A stretch of 64,000 nt of DNA from Paenibacillus sp. BSR1-1 (GCF_030403775.1 NZ_JAQMWQ010000025.1:18860-82859); one strand, 5' to 3'; positions 36,069-44,352 are shown, counted from the first letter of the stretch. A program made the numbers and translations. Notes: generated by a model from the letters alone, not told the origin.

Positions 36069-36099
36069 AAGCAATCGGTTAAAAACGATTGCTTTTTTA
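36068..36099 (+). terminator. Terminator of the GNAT gene
   Basis: A perfect 10-bp stem AAAGCAATCG/CGATTGCTTT with T6 follows the stop codon directly. Confidence 0.92.
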
Positions 36100-36214
36100 T
36101 TTGTATAAAGCTAAATTGGTAATTTCCGGTCCAATCAACTTAGTTTTAATTAATTAAAAAAACCAGAGCGAAAATTACGCCCTAGTCATTCATTTTAAAA
36201 ATAAAGTAATATTA

Positions 36215-36373
36215 TTAATCCGTTACATTTTGTTCCAGCGATTCATTTACCTCGTTAAGTCCCATTTGGAGCAAAAATTCTTCTAATTCCTCATTGGTTA
36301 ATGTTTCAAAACGGCCATCATGAAAAAATATTTGAGTTTGATTAGGATTAATTCTATTGATATTAAAACTCAT
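36215..36373 (-). CDS. Small acidic protein, unrecognised (52 aa)
   Basis: A short gene with AAAGGAG at proper distance from the ATG at 36373. The peptide is MSFNINRINPNQTQIFFHDG followed by an acidic helix (LTNEELEEFLLQMGL) and ends ESLEQNVTD. It has no cysteines or membrane segment. I do not recognise a family. It lies alone between the GNAT and the SDR gene. Confidence 0.6.
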   Translation of the reverse strand: MSFNINRINPNQTQIFFHDGRFETLTNEELEEFLLQMGLNEVNESLEQNVTD

Positions 36374-36464
36374 TTTCTTTGCTCCTTTCATCGATGATTA
36401 TTTCCTATTATCAACAAAATAACCGCGTTTAATTCTTGAGGATAACATGTTTTAACAATAAAAA

Positions 36465-36490
36465 AAGACCTGAATTTTATAACAGGTCTT
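36465..36490 (-). terminator. Terminator of the SDR gene
   Basis: The 8-bp stem AAGACCTG/CAGGTCTT with a 10-base loop and a minus-strand T7. Confidence 0.85.
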
Positions 36491-37262
36491 AGATCTTATG
36501 TATTTTGCCCAGGACGTCTGTCCCGCCGGTGACTGGAATGATACTTCCTGTAATAAAATCAGACTTTTCATCTGCGAGAAAGGCAATAACTCTTGCGATA
36601 TCTTCACCTGTCCCCTGTCTTCTTTTGTCAGTATTTTGATTGGCCGTCCACGCTGCTTCGTCTATTTTCTTTTCCTTCCATTCGTTAATGATATCTCCTG
36701 GACTAACCATATTGGCCGTTATTCCGTTCTCTGCTTCTTCAATTGCAATCGTTCTCGTAAGTGAGGCTAATCCTGCCTTGGCAGCCGCAAACGCGGAACG
36801 ATACACCCAGCCAGGTGCAGTTTCGACACGGTCAAACCCAAGTGTAATAATCCTTCCCCATTTTTGTTGTCTCATTCCAGGAATCAACAGCTTTGACAAG
36901 TAAAAAACAGCACTCAAATTTCCTTGCAGAAGGTAGTCCCATTCCTCGAAGGCATATTCGGTCATTTTCTTTCTCTCATGTATATACGGCCCAGCATTAT
37001 GTACAAGCACATCTACAGTTCCATATTCAGAAAGAACTTGATTAACCATTCGGATACAATCTTCTTTATTTGCAACATCCCCTTGAACAGCGATGTTTTT
37101 TGTCCCAAACATTTCAGATAAACTTTGTGTCAACAAAACAGCTTCTGATTCACTTCTACGATAATTAATTACAACCTGATATCCTTTTTCTGCAAGCTGA
37201 TAGGCAGTCATTTTTCCGATGCCTGAGGCTCCGCCTGTAATTAAAGCCGTTTTTATTTTCAC
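36489..37262 (-). CDS. Short-chain dehydrogenase/reductase with substituted catalytic Tyr
   Basis: A Rossmann-fold oxidoreductase of about 257 residues. The nucleotide-binding loop is ITGGASGIGK near 8-17, and VLVHNAGPYIHE is the NNAG-type motif. The region that normally reads YxxxK is SAFAAAKAGL, with Phe in the Tyr position, and the usual Ser is not obvious in IITLGFDRVETAPGWVYRS. So either a nearby Tyr substitutes or the enzyme works atypically. From memory, related Bacillus SDRs share this segment. The GTG at 37262 fits the GAGG site better than the ATG at 37268. Monocistronic. Confidence 0.82.
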   Translation of the reverse strand: MKIKTALITGGASGIGKMTAYQLAEKGYQVVINYRRSESEAVLLTQSLSEMFGTKNIAVQGDVANKEDCIRMVNQVLSEYGTVDVLVHNAGPYIHERKKMTEYAFEEWDYLLQGNLSAVFYLSKLLIPGMRQQKWGRIITLGFDRVETAPGWVYRSAFAAAKAGLASLTRTIAIEEAENGITANMVSPGDIINEWKEKKIDEAAWTANQNTDKRRQGTGEDIARVIAFLADEKSDFITGSIIPVTGGTDVLGKIHKI

Positions 37263-37376
37263 GACCATTACCTCACTATTTATAAAATTTCTCTCTTTAC
37301 TATATGTTAAAAAGATTCATTTATATATGCAAATTTTAAACAAATGTGTCCTTAAACAATAGCACAAGTTTTAATA

Positions 37377-37404
37377 ACGGATGGGCGAGTAATTGCATAG
37401 TATG
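37377..37404 (+). promoter_or_regulatory. Possible sigma-K promoter of the spore cluster
   Basis: AC at 37377-37378 followed after 17 bases by CATAGTATG (37396-37404) resembles the sigma-K pattern AC-N16/17-CATANNNTA with one mismatch at the end. It lies about 35 bases before the first gene. Late mother-cell expression would suit the proteins encoded. Confidence 0.45.
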
Positions 37405-37437
37405 AGTGTGAGATATCAATAAAAAGGATGTGACAGG

Positions 37438-37680
37438 ATGCAGACTGTAATCAACATTTTCAGCTTGAAAATTAACAGTGTCTCTAATAACGGGTCTGTC
37501 AACATCGGTGAAGCCCTTCATAATGCCCATACCGCCAATACAAAATCCCAGGGTCAAAATACGGCTTATGGTGATTTTGCACCGCCTAACGCAGCAATGG
37601 AAAACGTCTTTATTGATCCTGATGTCAATGATATGGGAGATATCGCAAATCCGTCAAACGTCTTTAGTAATCCGAAATAA
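37438..37680 (+). CDS. GerPA/GerPF-family spore protein, copy 1
   Basis: An 80-residue protein of the GerPA/GerPF group, small coat or exosporium proteins needed for germinant access to the inner spore. It begins MQTVINIFSLKINSVSNNGSVNIG, rich in Asn, Ser and Gly. It ends with the family signature IDPDVNDMGDIANPS (compare DPDxxDQ in GerPF). No membrane segment. It lies 13 bases before a paralogue of the same size. An AAAAGGATG region upstream of the ATG serves as ribosome site. Confidence 0.82.
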   Translation: MQTVINIFSLKINSVSNNGSVNIGEALHNAHTANTKSQGQNTAYGDFAPPNAAMENVFIDPDVNDMGDIANPSNVFSNPK

Positions 37681-37693
37681 AGGACTGAAAAAA

Positions 37694-37936
37694 ATGCCTT
37701 TTCAGATAAATGTTTTTAATATTAAAACAAATTCAGTAGCTAATAATGCCAATATTTCTCTGGGCCCTGCTGTCCAAAACAGCCATACAGCCAACCAAAA
37801 ATGGGTTGGTGCGAATTTAGCACTGGGAGACTTATCACCCTCAAGTTCTTGCTCATTTAACGGATTCATCGATCCTGACGTAAGTGACCAAGATCAAATC
37901 GCGAACCCTTCCTTCCCAATGTCAGCTCAATTCTAG
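37694..37936 (+). CDS. GerPA/GerPF-family spore protein, copy 2
   Basis: An 80-residue paralogue of the preceding protein: MPFQINVFNIKTNSVANNAN at the start and FIDPDVSDQDQIANPSFP at the end. I use the ATG at 37694, which follows AAAGGA; a longer frame from 37478 only reads through the upstream gene out of phase. The pair sits in tandem, followed by two Hsp20-like genes and a GerPC-like gene, all on one strand with short gaps. Confidence 0.82.
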   Translation: MPFQINVFNIKTNSVANNANISLGPAVQNSHTANQKWVGANLALGDLSPSSSCSFNGFIDPDVSDQDQIANPSFPMSAQF

Positions 37937-37958
37937 ACTTTAGAGAGGATGAACAAAG

Positions 37959-38435
37959 ATGTTCCCGTGGAATATGTTCCCTTTTAATAAGAATATGAAG
38001 GATAGCATGAAAAATATGAAGCCTGAAGAAATTGAAAATTTCGTCCAGGATTTAATGCGAAAGATCATGCCCCAAAACATGATGGGCATGATGAATCCTC
38101 AGGATCTAATGAACGGATTTCAATCATCCGTTTCACAACAACCGCAAATGACAGGAGTGTTAAATTCAGCCGCCTTTGAAACACATGATTTTGTTTTTGT
38201 GAGAATTCCACTTAAAAGTGATGAATGGCTCAAACAAATTCGCATTTATCATACGTCGAACAAATTAATTGTTGAACATATTCCTGAGCAAGAAGATAAA
38301 CATACTATTACCCTGCCGGCAATTGTCCGAAAAAAAGGGGCTGCAGCCAATTATAAGGATGGAGTCCTTGAAATTAAAATTCCAAAAAATATTGATATGC
38401 AATATTCCCAAATCGACGTGACAGAAATCTTATAG
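37959..38435 (+). CDS. Hsp20-like spore protein with Met-rich N-terminus
   Basis: A 158-residue protein whose last 90 residues form an alpha-crystallin-type beta sandwich (ETHDFVFVRIPLKSDEWLKQI, NYKDGVLEIKIPK). The N-terminal half is Met- and Asn-rich (MFPWNMFPFNKNMKDSMKNM, PQNMMGMMNPQDLM). Such Hsp20-like proteins occur in Bacillus spore coats (CotM, CotP, GerT). I infer a coat role from the neighbours and the composition. GAGAGGAT precedes the ATG. A terminator includes its stop. Confidence 0.75.
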   Translation: MFPWNMFPFNKNMKDSMKNMKPEEIENFVQDLMRKIMPQNMMGMMNPQDLMNGFQSSVSQQPQMTGVLNSAAFETHDFVFVRIPLKSDEWLKQIRIYHTSNKLIVEHIPEQEDKHTITLPAIVRKKGAAANYKDGVLEIKIPKNIDMQYSQIDVTEIL

Positions 38436-38450
38436 GCGTCGATTTTTTTT
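38411..38450 (+). terminator. Terminator after the first Hsp20-like gene
   Basis: The stem AATCGACG/CGTCGATT spans the stop codon and is followed by T8. It splits the spore cluster into two transcripts or a read-through pair. Confidence 0.75.
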
Positions 38451-38511
38451 TGCATGTTTTTGACAAGGAAAAATATGATGAGAATAGGGATGATTAAAAT
38501 GAGGTGGTATG

Positions 38512-38973
38512 ATGGAAGTTGATAAATTAAAAAAATGGCTGGATGTGGCCCAGCAATTTCAATCAGAGAAATTTTGGAATCAAATTTTTAATGAAAACAA
38601 TAGACCATCTTCCTTAAATCCCGTATCTGCCGTGAATGAATTTTTCCCTAAATGCGATTTATACGAAACGGAAAATGAACTTATTGTTGAAGCCGAAATA
38701 CCAGGCTTAGACAGGGATTCCCTCCAAATCTCCGTGCAGCAGCAGGTCTTGGCCATAAAAGGAGAATTTAAAGCCTTCCAGCAAAATCGAAAATATTATC
38801 TGAAGGAACGAGCAAGCCGTTCTTTCAAAAAGGAATTACTATTACCCTATCCAATATTCGTTCATAAAATAAAGTCTGAACTTCGCAATGGTGTGTTAAC
38901 CTTATCCATGCCAATGAACCGTGAGGAAGTCGAGGACATCCCTATCACCTTCGAGCAATCCAATCCTGAATAG
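38512..38973 (+). CDS. Hsp20/alpha-crystallin family small heat-shock protein
   Basis: A 153-residue chaperone-fold protein. The alpha-crystallin domain spans about 45-140: CDLYETENELIVEAEIPGLDRDSLQI, then ELRNGVLTLSMPM, the GVLxxxxP motif. Of the tandem ATG codons, I prefer the second (38512), because the GAGGTGG site is only one base from the first. It is probably co-expressed with the GerPC-like gene 9 bases downstream. Stress or spore role unresolved; context favours spore. Confidence 0.85.
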   Translation: MEVDKLKKWLDVAQQFQSEKFWNQIFNENNRPSSLNPVSAVNEFFPKCDLYETENELIVEAEIPGLDRDSLQISVQQQVLAIKGEFKAFQQNRKYYLKERASRSFKKELLLPYPIFVHKIKSELRNGVLTLSMPMNREEVEDIPITFEQSNPE

Positions 38974-38982
38974 AGGGATTTT

Positions 38983-39345
38983 ATGCGGTTTCTATTTCGC
39001 TTTTTTATCTCCAAAAAAGCTTTTTTACAAAAAATCACGGAATTAGAAAAAAAGATATCCATGCTTGAAGCCAATTTACACGAATCCAAAACTACCCCTG
39101 ATGAAACCATCCAAAAAGAAAACCAGCCGACCATTAAAATTGAACACCTTCAAGTTGATAAAATCATTATTGAACATTTAGATTATGCCAATAACTTTGG
39201 GCAATTGGGAATTAAAGATTTATCAGGTAAATTAAATATTGGCACAAGCTATGAAGGGGATCTTACTAAATTAGTCGATGAAAAAATTGCAGAAAAACTT
39301 TCAAAACAAGCTAAGGTAAACCTCAAAGCTAAAAAAGAAGATTAA
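38983..39345 (+). CDS. GerPC-like spore protein (120 aa)
   Basis: The N-terminus is basic with a coiled coil (KKAFLQKITELEKKISMLEANL, about 12-35). The second half reads IKIEHLQVDKIIIEHLDYANNFGQLGI then KDLSGKLNIGTS, a beta-helix-like pattern also seen in GerPC and related spore proteins. It is shorter than GerPC (about 200 aa). It completes the plus-strand spore cluster. AGAGGG precedes the ATG. Function is inferred from similarity and context. Confidence 0.65.
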   Translation: MRFLFRFFISKKAFLQKITELEKKISMLEANLHESKTTPDETIQKENQPTIKIEHLQVDKIIIEHLDYANNFGQLGIKDLSGKLNIGTSYEGDLTKLVDEKIAEKLSKQAKVNLKAKKED

Positions 39346-39369
39346 AGACAGCCATCGCGGCTGTCTTTT
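39344..39369. terminator. Bidirectional terminator at the end of the spore cluster
   Basis: A perfect 10-bp stem AAAGACAGCC/GGCTGTCTTT between converging genes. Confidence 0.9.
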
Positions 39370-39835
39370 AATGTCCCTTATTATGTTCCTCCATGTTCAT
39401 ACCTTCCATGGAATCTTTCGCGTTTGGATCCTCTTTTTCACTAGGAGTCCCGACAACAAATTCTTTTTTAGGCATATTGTGCATATCTCTTGCTGTAACA
39501 TGTGAAACGATATAATACGTACCTTCCTGATCGAACGATTTCTCCAGACGATAAATGCCGTTCTTCGGGTTTTTAATCGCGATTTTTTGATGCTTTTCAT
39601 CTTTTGAACGCCATATCTCAAATATCACTTCATCAGCATCATTAACCGCTTCCTTTCCTTGAGAAACTTTAGCTTCAAAAGTGACAGGCTGATTTAATTT
39701 TGCCGGTTCCGGATTGATTGATAAATTTACTTCCAACATTTCAGGCAGTTCAGATGATTGCTTCTCTTCTTTACTACAGGACACAGCAACAATCAGAAAT
39801 AGAACAGAAATAATACCGATTACAAACTTTTTCAT
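39368..39835 (-). CDS. FixH/YtkA-like lipoprotein
   Basis: A 155-residue lipoprotein. The signal peptide MKKFVIGIISVLFLIVAVSC ends at the lipobox Cys (AVSC, position 20). A beta-sandwich FixH-type domain follows (LEVNLSINPEPAKLNQPVTFEAKV, GTYYIVSHVTARDMHNMPKKEF). The tail is rich in Met and His (MEGMNMEEHNKGH), suggesting copper binding, as in YtkA-like proteins. It would sit on the outer face of the membrane. The neighbour at 39848 is 12 bases upstream, probably the same operon. Confidence 0.82.
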   Translation of the reverse strand: MKKFVIGIISVLFLIVAVSCSKEEKQSSELPEMLEVNLSINPEPAKLNQPVTFEAKVSQGKEAVNDADEVIFEIWRSKDEKHQKIAIKNPKNGIYRLEKSFDQEGTYYIVSHVTARDMHNMPKKEFVVGTPSEKEDPNAKDSMEGMNMEEHNKGH

Positions 39836-39847
39836 TATAGGTCACTC

Positions 39848-40117
39848 CTAACTTAATTCTTCCATCATTTCATTATGAAGCATGATTAACTGTATTTTAA
39901 CTTCATCTGAAATTGTAGAATCGACAACTCTCTTCGTAGCGAAGTAGTATTTTTCATACTTGTTTTTCCTTATTCTAGGATGGGAGTTTTCGTCCAGCAG
40001 CTCCCTTTTAATAGCCTCAAGTAATATTTCTTCACTGTTTTTTTCACCCGGCGCTAATAACCGATTGTTCCAAATCGAGCGGTATTGTTCTAATAAAGCA
40101 TCAAAATCTATAGGCAA
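39848..40117 (-). CDS. Unrecognised helical protein (89 aa)
   Basis: I do not recognise this family. It is soluble and rich in charged helices, starting MPIDFDALLEQYRSIWNNRL and ending MLHNEMMEELS. It has no cysteines or membrane spans. GGAGGGATA precedes the ATG. It lies 12 bases before the FixH-like lipoprotein gene, so the two probably form an operon. Confidence 0.65.
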   Translation of the reverse strand: MPIDFDALLEQYRSIWNNRLLAPGEKNSEEILLEAIKRELLDENSHPRIRKNKYEKYYFATKRVVDSTISDEVKIQLIMLHNEMMEELS

Positions 40118-40213
40118 AGATATCCCTCCTCTTTCCTGCCATTGCCATTGTTACATATTTACTATCATTATTGCAAAAAATAGATTTTAACAATATAAAG
40201 AAAGGAGAATACT

Positions 40214-40459
40214 ATGTCTACGCCCTATAAATGCCCAAATTGCAAAACAAATCGAAGCCGTTTTAATATTATTCAACAAGTCTCTCATTCCGTAAAGCTT
40301 GACCCTCAATCAGGTGCAGTTGTCCGAGAATATGGTGAAAATGAATTAGAGCCTTTTCACCTCCCATATAATGGACCAGAATATCGGATTCAATGCGGTG
40401 CATGCGGCCTAATTGAAGATGAACGTACATTTATAAAGTTTGGTGAGCAGCCAATATAA
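40214..40459 (+). CDS. Small zinc-ribbon protein (81 aa)
   Basis: Contains two CxxC knuckles, YKCPNCKTNRSRF at the N-terminus and QCGACGLIEDERTF near residue 60, which should bind one zinc. AAAGGAG precedes the ATG. The spacer carries a polar, Glu-rich stretch. The family name is unknown to me; such ribbons occur in small RNA- or DNA-associated proteins. It is monocistronic with a strong terminator. Confidence 0.75.
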   Translation: MSTPYKCPNCKTNRSRFNIIQQVSHSVKLDPQSGAVVREYGENELEPFHLPYNGPEYRIQCGACGLIEDERTFIKFGEQPI

Positions 40460-40460
40460 A

Positions 40461-40492
40461 CGAAAAACACCTTATTTTTAAGGTGTTTTTCG
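40461..40492. terminator. Bidirectional terminator
   Basis: A perfect 13-bp stem CGAAAAACACCTT/AAGGTGTTTTTCG between the zinc-ribbon gene and the secreted protein gene. Confidence 0.92.
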
Positions 40493-40494
40493 TT

Positions 40495-41316
40495 TTATCT
40501 TAATCTGTTTTCTTTTAAAAAATCCTCAGAATCCACTTTCCAAGCATCTGTAGGGGAAAAGCGAATTAAGTGAATGTTCCCATTAAATGATTGACTTCCC
40601 CTATTCTTAATAAACCAATCCACTACAACCGGCACATCCAAACTAATTTCCTCCGTTAAATCCTCTGGGGGCAGCTCCTCCATCCGTGAAATTCTAACAT
40701 TGTCGACTTTGGCCAAAATAGGCTTCCACTTAATTTTTTGCAAGGAAGCCTCAGACGTAATCTGTCTATCCTGCTGTTTAAAGCCAGCTATGTAGGCATT
40801 TATTACATCATATGGATTTGCTTTTCCAAAATAATCATCTAGTTTCCCAGAGGCCTTTAACACCATGAGCATATGAGATAAGTCCATTGAGTTGGTTCGA
40901 TGGGTTGTACTGCCATAAAAATGAATACAAAAATGTCCTGGAAAATTATTCTTTAGTGCTCCTGCTCCATGAGGCATTCCGTGCATGGAAGCCGCGATCC
41001 ATTGGTCTTTGTGCATAACGATAATCGCACGACGTTTCCAACTCCATTTTCCCCCATAGATTTTTTTCATGATTTTTGTATCTTTGACGGTTAAGGGCTG
41101 TACATCTGCATGATGACTGCCTGCCCGGCGCTGTACTTTAAATTGTTTCCCCGTTTCAATGTCCATGACAGTAAATTTGGTGTATTTAGGCAAAATGTGA
41201 TTGACTTCTTTCCATTTTAACATTTCTATTTTATAGCTAATATCTGTGGCAGCTTGAACACCTTGTCCATGCAGGAGGATGACAATTATTACGAAAAATA
41301 ACGATACTCTCTTCAT
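40495..41316 (-). CDS. Secreted protein with an L,D-transpeptidase-like Cys/His region
   Basis: A 273-residue secreted protein. The signal peptide MKRVSLFFVIIVILLHGQGVQA ends near residue 22. The start follows GGGGGG; the frame upstream is unsupported. Residues about 120-160 read SMHGMPHGAGALKNNFPGHFCIHFYG, with one Cys and several His, reminiscent of YkuD-type active sites but not matching their HGxxxSHGCxR pattern. The C-terminal 70 residues form a separate small domain. Catalysis is not established. It lies upstream of nothing on the same strand before the zinc-ribbon terminator. Confidence 0.7.
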   Translation of the reverse strand: MKRVSLFFVIIVILLHGQGVQAATDISYKIEMLKWKEVNHILPKYTKFTVMDIETGKQFKVQRRAGSHHADVQPLTVKDTKIMKKIYGGKWSWKRRAIIVMHKDQWIAASMHGMPHGAGALKNNFPGHFCIHFYGSTTHRTNSMDLSHMLMVLKASGKLDDYFGKANPYDVINAYIAGFKQQDRQITSEASLQKIKWKPILAKVDNVRISRMEELPPEDLTEEISLDVPVVVDWFIKNRGSQSFNGNIHLIRFSPTDAWKVDSEDFLKENRLR

Positions 41317-41387
41317 GAAATCCCCCCTTAATGTGAATTTTTCTACATTAAAAGAGTTACCTGAAGAAGAAATTATCATTCATCGAT

Positions 41388-42308
41388 TTAAGGATTTTTC
41401 TTTTCATTTTCAAGGATAAAAAGCTGTGTTTGAATTTGCGGCCAATCGATATTCTCTCCAATGAATACAAGATTTAATGGTAAATTCATATATTCCTTGA
41501 TATACAAGGGCATGCCATAAGAAAATTGAAAAAGAAATGGATGGTCTGAATAATCAAACTTGATATATCCTTTAATTCGATAAATCGTATCAGGCAAACC
41601 TCGCAAAAACTCTTCAAATTCAGTTTGGCTTATTGATGTAGTAAATTGGTAAACAAAGGTGGTTAGATGTAAAGGAATCTTGAGCGACTCTTTATTGAAC
41701 GAAACAGAAAGATTTCTAAGTTGCGTGATGGAAACCTGTGAGTAATTCGTCAGGAGGCATCTTGCTTTTGAATTCGCAGCTTGCATTTCAAACGTAATAT
41801 TCGCCTGCTGGCCCTCTGTTAGTTCATTCATTTTATTAATGAGAATGAAATCTGCATGCCTTACTTGTTCAAGAATAAGCTGCTGCAGCTGTGGACTTAG
41901 TGACTTTCGGTTGAGCCATCTTGTACCATCTACAGTAGTAATGATCCCTTTTATGTTAAGCTTATCCGCAAATAGTGGAGAAAGAATTGCATCTAAAACC
42001 TCTACAGGATGAGCAGCTCCTGTTGTTTCAATATAGATAACCTCTGGTTTCTCATCTAATAACAATCCTTGCAGCTGTGCCTCAAGCTTGTCCTGAATTG
42101 AGCAGCAAATGCAGCCACCCAACAATTCCTTCAATGATACATCATTTTCATCAATGGCATCCGAATCAATCGATACCTTTCCAAGCTCATTCATCATCAC
42201 TGCTACTTTTCTTCCAGATTTCTGTTCATCTTCAAGCAATCGTTTTAACAAGGTTGTTTTTCCGCTTCCTAAAAATCCAGATAATATATAAACCTCAGCT
42301 TTTTTCAT
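41388..42308 (-). CDS. COG0523 (CobW/ZagA-type) metallochaperone GTPase
   Basis: A 306-residue G3E GTPase. Walker A is SGFLGSGKTTLLKRLL near the start, the metal-binding motif GGCICCS lies about residue 65, ETTGAAHP is the switch, and INKMNE (NKxE-like) is the base-recognition motif. The C-terminal CobW_C domain begins near 215. COG0523 proteins deliver zinc or other metals. I saw no Zur box upstream. ATG 42308 is preferred to the TTG one codon earlier given GGGAA. Confidence 0.88.
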   Translation of the reverse strand: MKKAEVYILSGFLGSGKTTLLKRLLEDEQKSGRKVAVMMNELGKVSIDSDAIDENDVSLKELLGGCICCSIQDKLEAQLQGLLLDEKPEVIYIETTGAAHPVEVLDAILSPLFADKLNIKGIITTVDGTRWLNRKSLSPQLQQLILEQVRHADFILINKMNELTEGQQANITFEMQAANSKARCLLTNYSQVSITQLRNLSVSFNKESLKIPLHLTTFVYQFTTSISQTEFEEFLRGLPDTIYRIKGYIKFDYSDHPFLFQFSYGMPLYIKEYMNLPLNLVFIGENIDWPQIQTQLFILENEKKNP

Positions 42309-42352
42309 CAATATTTCCCTTCTTACCTTTTAAGATTCTTATATTATAACTG

Positions 42353-42381
42353 AAAAAGCGGATGAAAAAATCATCCGCTTT
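42353..42381. terminator. Terminator overlapping the 42371-42625 gene end
   Basis: A perfect 11-bp stem AAAAGCGGATG/CATCCGCTTTT with T- and A-runs on both sides. Confidence 0.9.
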
Positions 42382-42625
42382 TAAAAAGGTTCAATGCCTC
42401 TTTGATAAGAACTGGTGCTAATGCAGCTAGTTGTTCAACTGATTTGTCAGCATTAACTAAGAAATTCTCTACCTTTTTATTCGTTTCCTCTGATAATCCA
42501 GCCGAATCTTTTACTTTTTGAAAAACAGAATCAACTTCAGACTTGAATCCGTTATGAAAAAACGAATTTAGCGGACCGTAGCCCAAAATGGAAAATACAA
42601 TTACAGCTATGCATAGCTTTCTCAT
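42371..42625 (-). CDS. Small exported or membrane-anchored protein (84 aa)
   Basis: MRKLCIAVIVFSILGYGPLNSF is a signal-like or membrane-anchor segment. An amphipathic, Lys/Glu-rich helix follows (SEVDSVFQKVKDSAGLSEETNKKVENFL) and an aliphatic C-terminus. I start at ATG 42625, ten bases after AAGGAAG. I do not recognise the family. It lies 110 bases upstream of a protease gene terminator and appears monocistronic. Confidence 0.65.
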   Translation of the reverse strand: MRKLCIAVIVFSILGYGPLNSFFHNGFKSEVDSVFQKVKDSAGLSEETNKKVENFLVNADKSVEQLAALAPVLIKEALNLFKSG

Positions 42626-42704
42626 GAATCTAATACTTCCTTCCATTCATTTACTTTCCATTTTAGGATAGAACCTTAAGAGATATACAGGCCCAAATAA
42701 AAAA

Positions 42705-42726
42705 CCCGACTCCTTATGGAATCGGG
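42705..42726 (-). terminator. Terminator of the C-terminal protease gene
   Basis: The stem CCCGACTCC/GGAATCGGG has one mismatch. On the minus strand it is followed by TTTTTTATTT. Confidence 0.85.
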
Positions 42727-42735
42727 CATTGTCTG

Positions 42736-44232
42736 CTATTTCATTCTGCCTTTTAATACTTCAACTGCCTTTTGCAATTGAGTATCACTCGTTTTAATTT
42801 TTTCTCTTAACAGGTCCATTAGCTTCAAGGTAGCATCACCTTTTAGCACCCCATTTACTGGGAGTTTCTGTGCTTTTTGGAATGCGATAACAGCTGCTTT
42901 CGTTTTTTCGTCAAAAAAGCCATCCTCGCGCCCTGGATCGTACCCAATCGCTTTAAGCATTTTTTGCGCTGTTTGAACTTCAGTTGAAGAAGTAGAAAGC
43001 GCTAGTTCTTTATCAGGATTAATAATTGGCAATGTTGCATATTGAGGTAAGGCTACTTCGTAATCTGGTTTAATTCCTTTTTTATGAATCCAATTACCGT
43101 TTGGTGTCAGCCATTTTGCGATGGTGAATTTTAAGTTGGAACCATCCGCAAAATCTGAAGCAGTTTGAACTGTTCCTTTACCAAAGGACTTTTCCCCAAC
43201 TAACGGAACACCAGCAGATTCTTTAACGGCTGCGGAAAGAATTTCAGAAGCACTTGCGCTTCCCTTGTCAATCAAGACAACTAACGGAAGGGTAGGATTG
43301 CCCTTATTTTCAGAAGGAATTTCTGTTATTTTACCGTTACGGTCTTCTTCTTTAACGATAACTTTTCCTTTTGGGACGAACATACTGGAGATTGTTACAG
43401 CTTGATCTAATAATCCACCAGGATTTTGCCTTAGGTCTAGTACAAGCCCCTTCATACCCTTCTTTTGTAAGTCATTGAGCGTTTTAACAAGCTCGTTAGA
43501 TGTATTGCTGGAGAAACTGGTAATTTGGACTTTGGCAATTTTGTCATCTACCATTTCGCCATAAACGGTTTCAATCGGTATCTCATCTCGAACTATTGGT
43601 ACACTCATTGGAGCATTGGTGCCCGGTCTTTGAATAGATAATTCAACCTTGGTACCCTTTTTACCGCGAATCATTGTCACCGCTTGGGTTGAATTCATAC
43701 CCTGAAGGCTCTTTCCATCCACTGATAGAATAATGTCATTTGGTTTTAAGCCCGCTTTTTCAGCAGGTGATCCTTTGATCGGTGAAACGATTGTTATATG
43801 GCCGTCTTTTTCTTGAATTTCTGCACCAATACCTTCGAATGATGAGGAAATGCTGCTATGAAAGCTCTTCGCTTCATCTTTACTCATATAATCTGAGTAA
43901 GGGTCATCAAGAGCTTCAACCATACCGTTGATTGCACCATTGATCAGCTTATTTTGGCTCGTTCCTTTGTAGTACTTATTTTTCAATGTATCATAAGCTT
44001 CATAAAGCTTATTAAATTCCTGCCTATCATTGGCAGCCGGCACAACCTTTTCTTTGCCAAACGAGAAGGCAACAGTTGTAATTCCAGCAGATAGAAAAAC
44101 GATAAAAAACAAAAGCATAATAAAATGGAATTTCTTGAATCGAATATAGCTTGACCTATTTTCCGTCATTTGCTCCTGTTCAACCTTTTCCTGGTCTTTT
44201 TTCTCTTCTTCCAAAGCCTTCACCACTTTCAT
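42736..44232 (-). CDS. ctpB: Carboxy-terminal processing protease, S41 family (CtpB-like)
   Basis: A membrane-anchored serine protease of 498 residues. One membrane helix lies at about 37-58 (FHFIMLLFFIVFLSAGITTVAF). A PDZ domain spans about 125-205 (IKGSPAEKAGLKPNDIILSVDG). The S41 catalytic domain has Ser in DKGSASASEIL and Lys in GEKSFGKGTVQ. A peptidoglycan-binding domain is at about 415-470 (YDPGREDGFFDEKTKAAVIAFQKAQKLPVNG). In B. subtilis CtpB cleaves SpoIVFA to activate sigma-K; CtpA is the alternative. The start is uncertain: no good ribosome site precedes ATG 44232. Confidence 0.87.
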   Translation of the reverse strand: MKVVKALEEEKKDQEKVEQEQMTENRSSYIRFKKFHFIMLLFFIVFLSAGITTVAFSFGKEKVVPAANDRQEFNKLYEAYDTLKNKYYKGTSQNKLINGAINGMVEALDDPYSDYMSKDEAKSFHSSISSSFEGIGAEIQEKDGHITIVSPIKGSPAEKAGLKPNDIILSVDGKSLQGMNSTQAVTMIRGKKGTKVELSIQRPGTNAPMSVPIVRDEIPIETVYGEMVDDKIAKVQITSFSSNTSNELVKTLNDLQKKGMKGLVLDLRQNPGGLLDQAVTISSMFVPKGKVIVKEEDRNGKITEIPSENKGNPTLPLVVLIDKGSASASEILSAAVKESAGVPLVGEKSFGKGTVQTASDFADGSNLKFTIAKWLTPNGNWIHKKGIKPDYEVALPQYATLPIINPDKELALSTSSTEVQTAQKMLKAIGYDPGREDGFFDEKTKAAVIAFQKAQKLPVNGVLKGDATLKLMDLLREKIKTSDTQLQKAVEVLKGRMK

Positions 44233-44352
44233 TAACCATAAAAAATAAGCATTATTAATTTTAACCCTTAGTGTTTAGAATAACATCTTTTTAATAAAAT
44301 TAACAAAGAAAAAGTAAAGAAAATAGAGCAAAGGATTAAAAGCTTTAAAAAA

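Noticed and set aside
40495..41316. Firm call as L,D-transpeptidase
   Set aside because: The Cys/His region does not follow the HGxxxSHGCxR pattern, so only a tentative resemblance is stated.
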